Shown piece after piece: positions 1 to 9,400 of a stretch of 64,000 bases of DNA. Made by a program: the position numbers and the translations under genes. The stretch is from Apteryx mantelli (taxonomy: Eukaryota > Chordata > Aves > Apterygiformes > Apterygidae), in assembly GCF_036417845.1 (NCBI RefSeq), contig NC_090020.1, positions 48,592,425 through 48,656,424 of the forward strand, in the 5' to 3' direction. Each line of letters begins with the position of its first letter. The first letter of the stretch is position 1. The notes beneath the pieces were generated by a model. That model saw nothing but the letters and a program-made list of their open reading frames with translations, was not told where the DNA came from and did not search any database.

Positions 1-1535
1 AACAGTCTGGTAAATAGCACTGTCCTCCCTTCAAGATGGAAAGCAAGTATTTTTTTTGATACTGACAAACCCTACTACAAACTGACATGTGGCATGCATT
101 GCAAGTGCCTCCTGCAGAGCCACAGTACAGATAACCTTCACGTCCTCCAAGTACATTTCTAAAACAAATCTTGTCAAGCACATCACATGCATCAGCCATG
201 AAAGATGGTTATATTAATGGCAAGTCTGTTTTAAGAAAAGATGGTTTTTGAACTTTTAAAGTTCTCACTTTGAAGACATCAGAACAGCTTCTCTATATTC
301 TCCCAGACAGCAGAACTAGTTACTTTAACTTTTCAGATGAGACCTTTTGCAAAGACGAGGAAGCTGTTTCCAAAAATTCTGTACCAAATTTCCAACATAC
401 TCAGTCTCGAGGGGCCTGAGACATTCCAGAAGCATACTTCCACAAAACGTGTCAGTCAAGCAGGATAAGCCAACCAGTGCAAAAAATCATATTTCTCAAA
501 CACGAAACAGAAAAGAGGCATATTTTATCAGTCAGCTCCCTCGCCAAAGAAAGTTTTACATAACAAAGCTATTGTTGTTATGGGTTGAATTAAAACTTGT
601 TGAAACTGATAGGTTTAAGGGCCTCCCTTCATTTAAAATAGCTGTGAGACAATCATGCACATTTCCACCAAAGCAAAGGCAAAGTTCTTCAGGAATTTTG
701 ATACCCTGGACAAAAAAAGCTTGGCCTTACAAAAACAAAGCACAAGGGATCTAGAGAAGATAGACAGGAAGCAGCTCAAATAGACAAAGGGAAACAGCAC
801 TTAGATTCAACATGCTGCAGAAATACTATACAAACACTAGCATAAGGAGTAGCTTTTCAGGTTAGACAGCACTAGATACAAGTGGTGCAGATGACAGAGG
901 AAACCACCTATTTCACTGTGGTTGTGATACTAGCCTCCCCCAGTCTTCCAGCTTTGCGAGGAGAGTGGCTAGCTACAAAAACAATTACTACTAGCCAAAA
1001 CACACACATCACAAAAGCAGCATACTAATACTCAGAGTTTACTAACAGTTCCCAGGCAAAGGAAAACCCCATTAGAACAAACAGAAACATTACACAGGCC
1101 CCTCTATCTATGTACCACCCATTTCATCTCCCTACAACTTATTCTCAGGTTACAGCTGCTTCTCTGCTCCAGCTTGATTACGGGTAAATAGCACTTTCCC
1201 TTACCTCAAGTAACTTCACATGAAATTTACTGCCAGTTTTCAGCACACGCACAGGGAGCCCCCAGTGGGAGGCTTTAGGAGGAGTAAGGTGACCCGCACC
1301 CTGGGAGCGCTGCCCTCACCCCGCGCTTCTTTGTGCTCAGAGCCTCGCCAGCCCCTCGGACAGCACAGCGCAGCGCACTGCCACGCGCGGCAGCACTATT
1401 TCGGTGATACTGCTCCAGGGAAGCAGCAGCTGCGTTCAGCACAACTTGGGAAATTTACGACTTAACAGCCAACGAGCAAACCACAAAATCGGGGGCAAAA
1501 AAACACCTAGGTATTTGCGTTTACTGGCCATGCCT
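1..1535. other. Probable first intron of a minus-strand gene (PPIP5K2 by synteny); no exon seen
   Basis: AT-rich sequence with stop-dense frames; CpG content starts to rise after about 1290. I looked on both strands for the N-terminal coding exons of PPIP5K2, which I expect here by synteny, and found none. A strong minus-strand splice donor at 1938/1937 implies that this stretch is transcribed as an intron in that direction. The longest open frame (347-754, plus) has no recognisable domain, low-complexity composition and no splice context, so I treat it as chance. Confidence 0.4.
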
Positions 1536-1937
1536 GCTGTGCTTTAAGAAGATACGAGCTTGCTGAGCAGCAGGCGCTGGGTCTGCTCGGAAACAAAGCG
1601 GCCGAGGAGAGCTTCAGCCCCCTGCCACCGCGCACCGGGACTGATCCGGCACAGGCAAGAGGCACCGGCCGGGCGATCCGCCGTTACTCCGGACACGCTC
1701 GCGGGCAGCGGCCGCGCCCCGGCGGCTCCGCGCTTCCGTCAGGGCCGCGCTGCGCCGGCTCCGCGCCCGCCGCCGCCGGGACTTGTCCGCTCCGCACCGC
1801 ACCGCGCCCGGCAGCGGCCGCCGCCACCGGGCCGCGGGAGTTGCGGCGGGGGGACCGAGCCAGGCGCGAGAGGCAGCGCGGCCCCGCGGGCCGGGAAGGG
1901 GGGAGCCCAGAGCGGCGCGGGGGAACAACCGCCTCAC

Positions 1938-2270
1938 CTGCGCGTGGCGCCGCTGCCTGCGCCCCCACGTCCCATTAAGGAGCCGCCGCCGCCGCCGCCT
2001 TCCTCTCAACCGCCGCGCGGCGGCCCCTCCCCGCTGCGTACGGCCCGCCCCCTCCCCGCACCACTTCCGGGGGCGCCACAAAAGTCCCGGGTGCGAGGGC
2101 CACCGCCTCGGCTCGCCGGGCGGGCAGACAGTGAAAGCAGCGGGCTGCGCCCCGGGGGACGGATTGCGCTGATACCTCTGCAGCAGCAGGTGTGTGCTCA
2201 AGAGCCCAGCGGCTGCCCGCGGCGCCCGGCGTGCCCGAGACCTCGCCGCGGCGCCCAGAGGAGGGGGTGG
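1938..2270 (-). other. PPIP5K2: Probable non-coding first exon of PPIP5K2 (3' border at 1938)
   Basis: On the minus strand the sequence reads GCGCAG followed by GTGAGGCGG, a near-perfect splice donor, with the last exon base at plus-strand 1938. It lies inside the CpG island and faces away from GIN1, as expected for the 5' UTR exon of the head-to-head neighbour. PPIP5K2 encodes an inositol pyrophosphate kinase (diphosphoinositol-pentakisphosphate kinase 2). The gene name is inferred from synteny alone, because no coding sequence of it is present. The right-hand limit given (about 2270, before the GA repeat) is arbitrary; the start site could lie on either side of the repeat. Confidence 0.4.
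2063..2070 (-). promoter_or_regulatory. ETS/GABPA site
   Basis: ACTTCCGG on plus (CCGGAAGT on minus) matches the core consensus of GABPA/ELK-type ETS factors. It lies in the CpG island next to CCGCCCC GC boxes at about 2044-2055. Functional use is inferred. Confidence 0.5.
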
Positions 2271-2276
2271 GCATCG

Positions 2277-2279
<3 letters not shown>

Positions 2280-2365
<86 letters not shown>
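2280..2365. repeat. (GA)n microsatellite, about 43 uninterrupted units
   Basis: An uninterrupted GA/AG dinucleotide tract of about 86 bp (CT on the minus strand) sits in the middle of the promoter island, between the ETS/GC-box cluster and the NRF1/ZNF143 cluster. An uninterrupted tract of this length is expected to be polymorphic and prone to miscounting in sequencing, so the true length may differ. It may be transcribed in the 5' UTR of the minus-strand gene. Confidence 0.97.
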
Positions 2366-2369
<4 letters not shown>

Positions 2370-2385
2370 GCGCCAGTGTTGCCGG

Positions 2386-2396
2386 GCGCATGCGCA
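2386..2396. promoter_or_regulatory. NRF1 binding motif
   Basis: GCGCATGCGCA contains the perfect palindrome GCGCATGCGC, matching the NRF1 consensus (YGCGCAYGCGCR). It lies 21 bp to the right of the GA repeat, in a TATA-less island. NRF1 occupancy is inferred from the motif. Confidence 0.65.
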
Positions 2397-2475
2397 GATC
2401 TTGCCGCCCTAGAGCGGCACGTCAGCGCGCGCCCTCTCGCCCGCGGATTGTGGTTGGTGGCTCGGGGTGCCGCGG

Positions 2476-2497
2476 TGCATGCTGGGGACTGTAGTCC
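2476..2497 (-). promoter_or_regulatory. ZNF143 (STAF) type element
   Basis: Read on the minus strand this is GGACTACAGTCCCCAGCATG followed by CA. It closely follows the ACTACAATTCCCAGCATGC-type ZNF143/SBS consensus found at many CpG-island promoters, often within about 100 bp of the start site and common at bidirectional promoters. It suggests that the start of the GIN1 transcript is close to 2.4-2.6 kb. A GC box (GGGGCGTGGC, 2508-2517) follows directly. Confidence 0.65.
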
Positions 2498-2790
2498 TGG
2501 CGGCGCCGGGGCGTGGCGGGGCAGGGCGCGGGCGAGGCCGCCTTCCCCCTAACGTTTGCAGGCGAGACGGCCGGGGCGAAGCCAAGGCGGGCTGCGAGGT
2601 CTGCGCACGCGCCCGCCCACCCTCCCTCCGCGCTGCAGGGCGCAACGCGCGCACGCGTCGTCGCGCCCCGTGCGGCAGTTAGCGGTGCGTTGGGGTCGTC
2701 CGGTTGCCTGTGGCGTGGCGGCGGCACCCTCGTGTGCAGGGCAGCTTCCGTCGTGGCCGGGCCCTGCCCGGGTTTAATAGCGCCCGCGAT

Positions 2791-5700
2791 CTGTTAGGCG
2801 CTGTCAGATATATAGATAGATAGATTTAAACACAGTGCTCTAAAATGACAGAAATTTTGCACAGCCACACCTCATGAAACCTAGGGGGGAATGTAAGCAA
2901 TGGTATCTCATAATAAATTTCTGGAAGCACTTAGATTTTAAAATATGTATTCAAGACTCTGGGGAATTCCTCTAGTAGGAATTGCAGAATGAGGAAGGGT
3001 TCAAAAGCTGGACTAAGAAGAGATTTGCAGTTGTGGGTGTGTGAGTGAAAAAAGGGCATTAAAAAGGAAAGTAAATGTCAGTAGGTATGACCATTTCTGC
3101 TAAGACACTAAAGCAAGAAAAGCCCTGCTTATATAGGAGTTTGTCTCCTTATCCAAATATTTTTGTCTGTAACACAATGTATTCTTTCCCTGCTTCAAAG
3201 GCATTGAAGAATTGGTTACTGACTCTCAAATTCTTTGATTTTTTTAGAGAGTGTATGCTATGATTGTGATTACTGAGAGTAGCACATGACTGATCTGAAG
3301 TAACATCATTTATTCTAAAATAACAAAAATGGCGAATAGTGTAATTTGTTTTCAGAAATTAATTTTTTAAAATATGAGGCCAAAAAAACCCTTAAAGATT
3401 GAAATATTAAAAAAAAATCAATAGAGACATAAGAAATATCCAGGAAGGAAACTCATTTAGTCATTTCCCTTTAGGCATCAATCTAGCAAAGTATAGAAGC
3501 ACTTAACACTGCTGGATCAAGATTTTACTGAACAGATTAAATGTATGTGGATAGTGTGTTCTTTTGCTTCCGAACTTCTTGTAATAGGAACTGCCATTGC
3601 TGGAATGAGGGGAGAATCCCCATTTATCTGAGGTATAAGCACAGTGGCCCTGCTCTGATATATCTTACTGTTGTGCAACTTCATTTTGTTAGAACCAATA
3701 ACCACGTACTACATGCAGAACGTGCACAGCCTCTGGCAAGATATGCACGATGAGCAAAAAACACAGAAAGAATAAAGATTGCTTTGCTCTGGCACATCTT
3801 ATTTTCTTGCCCTACGCGAAAGTCTGCATCAGGCCAAAACAATCCATCGTCCTGATGGTTAAGACACCCGAGCTTCCAAGGCCAGGAGAAGCAGTGATAA
3901 CATATGGCCAATCCCGACTTCCAGCCGTGCTCTGGTAACCGCAGGGCTGGCCTTTGGCAGAAGCCCCGAGTGAAACTTGAATGCATGTCCCTGATGTACA
4001 GAGTATCTTAACTGCTCTTCCCCAGTACTCTTTTACTGTCAGAAATGCTAGTTAATCAACTGCTTTACAAAAACAGGATAAGTAATTTTATCATGGTAGC
4101 CTAACCTTAGCTTCCCTGCTGTTAGTTATCAAATTAGCAGCTTGGTCAATTGCTTCAGCTCATACTACCAGATTAAAAACTTGCAAGAAGCTAATGTGCT
4201 GGTCAAGATCACTAGAAACAGGATTATGTTCTGGCTCTGCTCCTTTCCTGTGTGGAAATACCCTCTTTCCTGGTGTAGAAGAATGCAGTGGTTAAAAGCT
4301 TTTCTATGCCAGTTCTCTGGTCTGTGAGAATTTTGCTTTTGCTTTAAAATAAAATTGTAATGTTATATGACAAGAGACTTGGTTGTTTGTGAAAGCCAAG
4401 TCTAACTTGTGCAAAATTAGATATTCTGTGGAGCAAAGGTCTTGTCTGTCTTAGAACTGTGAAGTTCCTGGCATGCGTTTGACATTGATAACAAAACAAT
4501 CTTTATCCCTGCTAGAATATGATATTCTATAAATAACAGTAGCAGAAAATACACGTAACATTTGATTTTTCTGGGGAAAATAGAGTAAATGTTCAAGCAG
4601 TCATAATAAGCGTAGAGCTATTTACCCCTTCCCCACCCTCAGTTTAATAAAGGCAAGTTAGAATCTGTAAGCTGAAAAATAAACATCCTGACTTACACAC
4701 TTAGCGTTCAAATAGCATCAGCATATAATGAAATGATACGGGTTCCAGAGTGCCTGGAGACTATCATTTCCCTATAATCATATGCCACTTAGCAGACATG
4801 GCAAACATACTGATTATTCTCTCTAGCAGGCTATGTGTTGTCACGTTGTCTAATTTTGGGACATTGCAAGGACAAGGGGGAAATTTGCTTAATGCTGTGG
4901 ATGACCAGCATTCATTAAGAAATTATGAGATGTCAGTCTCCAAGCCTGATCTTGCTCTTGCAGAAGTCAATTAGAGCAAGATCAAACTGCCATTCCATCC
5001 ATGTGTTCACTGCTGCTGGAGCAGATTTAAAAAAAAAAAAAAAAATCGATGGAGCCTGCATGAACATTTCTGTCTGTTCCTTGTCAGTAATTGGCAATTA
5101 TTCTGAAGCTATTATTTCTAGACCCAAGCTTTTCCTACACCGATGATGCACTTTACTAATGACATTTTAGTTTATTAGTGTAATCAGAGAAGTGAGCCCA
5201 ATTAATTGTTACCTTAAATGCAGAATCTGATTTGGGATTTCAGAATCTAATTGCCAGATGAATTAATGAACAAAATAAATTTCTGTGGCAGTCTCCATCT
5301 GGGGAGTTACTTTTCTGCTATTTATGTGTGTGTGTGGGGGGGGGGGGGGTTGTTTTTTTTTTTTTTTTCCATCAGAATGACTGTTTAGATGCATCTAATC
5401 TACAAAGCACCTATATTTGGGAGCTACCCAACTGTTTAAGACAGGAAGAACAATTTTTCTCTTTCTGGTAACTTTTTTTCCTCTCCAAAGAATATGGTAG
5501 AAGGCCCCACTGCTTAGAAATTTTAAAATATAAGTTGACAAATCCAAGTTTGTATACAGCTGGAGAGATTGATTATGTGTGGCAGATCTTAGATGTGTTT
5601 GGAAGTGAATTAAAAACAGGGTAATAGCGTGATGTAATGGCCAATAAAAATGGAGTAAAGCGGAATGCTTCCAGGTTGGGACTTCAAAGGAGATGTATGG

Positions 5701-6350
5701 GGGGGGAGTGTGTGTCTGTGCTAGTTCAGCTGCTCTTATAATGGCAAACCACGGCTTTCACAAGGGGATGCCAGAAAAAAAAAAGCAGCCTGGGTTCAGC
5801 AAGCAGGTGTGGTGCTGGGGTCTGTGCCTGGACTTCACACGAGGGATGTGTGTCCCACTTGGCCGAGCACAGTGCAGAGGTCCCAGAGCAGCAGGACAGA
5901 ACAGGCTTTGGAAGCGCTGCGATTCCATCAGTGTAGTGCTGCACCTGGACTGGCTAAATAGTCTTTATTTCTCACCTGTGACTGTTACATGCAGTCCTTC
6001 TCGAAGACTGCCTTGCTTCCTGACCGACCTGACCTGCACCGCCATCGGTATGTGTTGAGTAAAGCACTGTATCCTTATCAGATGCGCTGATGATAGCGTG
6101 GGGTTATCGAGAGCACTGCAGTGGATGGTGTAATATCCTCTCAGATGCAGAAAGCTTAAAAGCACATGGAGCAATTCATGGAATTAAAATATAGCTGACC
6201 TAGGGTTTTGGGAAGGAGAGCTCAGTTAGACTAGTGAATGTGCTACGTTACGAGGATGCTTCTCTCTGAACTACAAGGAACCCAGTAAAAACCAAAGGTG
6301 TACTGCTGTGGCAGTTGCTTCATTCAACAAATATTGTGCATATTGTTCAG
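2791..6350 (+). other. GIN1: GIN1 5' UTR intron 1, no coding exon
   Basis: AT-rich intronic sequence between the CpG-island promoter and the exon carrying the GIN1 start codon. The donor of the non-coding first exon could not be pinned down; AGCG/GTGCGT at about 2683 is one weak candidate inside the island. It contains a TG/G14/T16 simple-repeat block at 5324-5368, a poly-A run near 5028-5045, and AT-rich stretches with TAAT cores around 5150-5290. Open frames here are short and show no domain. Confidence 0.5.
5324..5368. repeat. Compound simple repeat (TG)n-G14-T16
   Basis: A short TG run passes into 14 consecutive G and, after TTG, 16 consecutive T, inside GIN1 intron 1. The G and T homopolymers are likely to be length-variable or miscalled. 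Confidence 0.9.
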
Positions 6351-6357
6351 GTTAGCA

Positions 6358-6496
6358 ATGGTCCGGAGTGGAAAAAATGGTGGGCTCCACCTGAAGCAGA
6401 TTGCATACTACAAACGAACAGGGGAATATCATCCTACAACGTTATCAAGTGAAAGAAGTGGAATCAGAAGAGCAGCCAAAAAATTTGTTTTCAAAG
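6358..6496 (+). CDS. GIN1: GIN1 coding exon 1 (start codon)
   Basis: Encodes residues 1-46 plus the first base of codon 47. The acceptor TATTGTTCAG ends at 6350, so the exon begins at 6351 with seven bases of 5' UTR. The donor is AAAG/GTAAAA after 6496. The peptide runs from MVRSGKNGGLHLKQ to AAKKFVFK and is nearly identical to the mammalian N-terminus. An upstream in-frame ATG at 6298 lies beyond the acceptor, in the intron, and is excluded. Confidence 0.95.
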
Positions 6497-9400
6497 GTAA
6501 AAATATTCTCTCAATCTACTTTGGAAAATGGATTTTTAGGTGAAGATTTGCTGATATTAAAAAAAGCAAAAAGGTGTCTTGCTCTGCAGCATACTCTCTG
6601 ATCTTTATACACATGCTCCATAAAACAAACACCCCTGCCTATCCCTTGTTAATGTATAACAATGTTTGCAGAAATAGAAGCTCAGTCCGCTTTAGCCCTT
6701 AGCGGAAATGATTTATGTGTCCACCTGAAAGCCAAACCTTGCTTTAGATGCTGGGGCACCACGTAGCAATTGGAAGCCGTGATTCAGGGACTTCAAGAAG
6801 AGACGCGCTGATCTGCAGCGAGAGGCGAGGACTGCTGGGCCGGGTCTGGGGCGCTCCGTGCGTGGCTGGACGGAAATGCAGGGATGGCTTTGCCATCTGT
6901 TGCGCTTCCGTCGCCTCAGAGGCTCCCTGCCCTTCCCGGTTTTGCTGCAGCCCTGTGAAGACGGTTTGACGTGTGTCAGTCTTTGTAGTCAGCTCTCCTT
7001 TTTCAGTCCCAGCAAACCTTCCAGACTTCCACAGGGAGAAGGAATTAAAGCTGTGGATCACAAAGCGAGGTTGCTCACAGGCAGGCGATATGTTTTGTCT
7101 TATAACCCTTATTACTCCTTCTCCCCCTGCTGCCCCCAGCGTTAGCTTGTGTTTTAGTGAGACTTCCTGTGGGAACATAGCTTGCGTTCCGACTTACCGT
7201 TTGATTGCCTCATATCCAGGTTAATACGTTTGTAAACAAATGGTCCTAGGGAAGAAAAAATTAAAATACTTGCAAACAAAGAAGCGATTTTTGCACAAAA
7301 ATCCATACTGAATTGTGCCCAATGTTTTAGTAAAATAAACAACTACAAAAGACTAGGTGCTAGTATATAATTTATTGGTATTTTCTTTCTTCTTTCAGAA
7401 AATAAATTGTTCTATGTTGGAAAAGACAGAAAACAAATGCGCTTGGTAATTGTTTCAGACGAAGAGAAGAAAAAGGTGCTTGAGAAATGCCACGAAAACA
7501 CTGCAGGCACTCATCATGGCATATCAAGGACGCTGACTTTAGTGGAATCTAATTACTATTGGACCTCTGTAACAAATGATGTCAAACAGTGGGTATGGGC
7601 TTATAGCTACAGGGTATTTTTTTAATGTATTCTTTGTTATAAACATTTTGCGATTCTTCCACAAGATTCACCTCTCTTTTGGGTGACACAAAAATACTGA
7701 AATCATGCTTTACCTGACATTCATTTACAGAAGCTCCTGAGGGACTTGGGAACACAAATATTATTAGAAAACAGAACAACTTAAGAGTATAAGTATTTGT
7801 ACGTTTTGAACAGTCTGAACTTCACTGGCTTTTACTGAGTCATACAGAGGTTTTGAGACCCATACTCCAGATCAGTGTTTCAAGCCAATAGGTATAGTCA
7901 GCAAGAGAGGTTTTTAAAATATTTTCCTTAAGTTATGAGCAAGTAAACGCTTTATGTTAGAAACTAAGTCATGGATAAATACACAGAATCATATATCATG
8001 GGTTTGGCTTTAATACAGGAAGCACCTTTACCACTCGATAATGAGGAAACACAAGTTTACAATCAAATTTTACATGGTCTTCTTGCCAATTCATAGTGCT
8101 TCCTATTTTTTCCTTTTATTGTTTGACCATGTACCTTGCATATTGCCATATACTGTCCAAGGGTGGGGGGTCATACTGCCCTTCAGTGTGCAGGGCACAT
8201 TTGGTCTTTGAGAGGGATGTCTCATGCATAGCCTCCTACATATCTTTGTTAGGATGCAGTTTACCATCCCCAATGTGTACAGCTGGCCAGAATGGCAGCT
8301 GGCAGATACAAAGACAAAAACTCTATGTCTGCCTTTGAATTAGGTATGTTTGGGAAAAACTATCAAACAAATCACTGCTTGGGACAATTCCTTTTCCTCT
8401 TTCATCCAAAGATACATTGACATACTCCCTGGGCAGAATCTGAACCCTGAACAAAATGCGTGTACATGCTGTCCTTTGTGGCCAGGTTAGTGTTGCTCTC
8501 AGATGGTGCATCACCTGAAAACCAAGATTTGCTCTGCTGCAGTAACCTGAACTGGAAATGAATCTCTGCTTTCAGGTCAGAGTTGGGCAAAGAGGACCTG
8601 GCCTGTATATAAAGCTGGTCTGCAGATTCTGTGTGTACCACCAATGCTTATCAGCCACAGCATATAGAGTAGAACTAAACTAGGGGAATGATTAGGACTT
8701 TCCTCTTCTGATCCCAAACTGCTGTGTCATTCCTTTAATATTTACATACGGTAATGGATATAAATCTGTGCTGTGGACTTGAAAGAGCACAGTGCTTTCA
8801 GAATGAGGAGAGGTCAGCTACAAACTCCTGTGTGTGTGTCCTTCTCCTGGCTTTCGCTGCTGTTTGTTTTGTTTGTTTGTTTTTATCCTGGGGCTGAAAA
8901 ATCTAAGGGTAAAAAATAATCAGAAGAAAAAATGCTAAAATAAATTTGTTCAGTATAGCCAAGTCTGACCTGACTTACGGAGGGATAATGGGGATTTATA
9001 TTATTATCCTGTTGGTTGTTTTAAACCCTCACCGCTACTCTTTGCTGAGAGCTTCTTCCCTGGTTTCTGCACTAGGTGTATGCTTGCCGGCATTGCCAAG
9101 TGGCAAAGAATACAACCATTGCAGCACCCAAATCACACCCTGTCAACGCAGAGGACCCCTGGGCGGCGGTTACTATAGACCTAATAGGACCTTTTAATAC
9201 AACCAACAGAAGCCACATGTACATCATTATTATGACAGATTTGTTCACAAAATGGACTGTTATCCTGCCATTGTGTGATACTTCGGCAGCTGAAATTGCT
9301 AAGGCAATCATAAATGTGTTTTTCTTATATGGACCACCTCAAAAAATGCCTATTGATCAAGGGAAGGAGTTTGTTCATCAGGTAAGTTTTTACTTGGATA

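Larger units (their letters stand above)
1540..2790. promoter_or_regulatory. CpG-island bidirectional promoter (PPIP5K2 minus / GIN1 plus)
   Basis: A dense run of CpG dinucleotides and GC-rich sequence contrasts sharply with the AT-rich flanks and ends near 2790. No TATA box is evident. Motifs seen are an ETS/GABPA site (ACTTCCGG, 2063-2070), CCCGCCCCC-type GC boxes near 2044-2055, a palindromic NRF1 site (2386-2396), a CRE-like ACGTCA (2419-2424), a ZNF143-type element (2476-2497) and GGGGCGTGGC (2508-2517). GIN1 reads rightward from here. A minus-strand splice donor at 1938/1937 shows a leftward transcript as well. TATA-less, NRF1/ZNF143/ETS-rich islands are typical of housekeeping head-to-head promoters. 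Exact start sites cannot be placed. Confidence 0.8.

Noticed and set aside
347..754. 135-codon plus-strand open frame
   Set aside because: No domain, no homolog recognised, no splice or start context, and it lies in a probable intron.
1..1535. Expected N-terminal coding exon of PPIP5K2 on the minus strand
   Set aside because: Its conserved N-terminal sequence was looked for and not found, so only a non-coding first exon is proposed.
1560..2552. Open frames of up to 330 codons on both strands in the CpG island
   Set aside because: GC-rich DNA lacks stop codons by composition. The translations are Arg/Pro/Ala runs and include the GA repeat as Arg-Glu repeats; no conserved protein is recognisable.
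6744..7178. 144-codon minus-strand frame in a GIN1 intron
   Set aside because: It coincides with the GC-rich patch and has no domain or splice signals; likely compositional.
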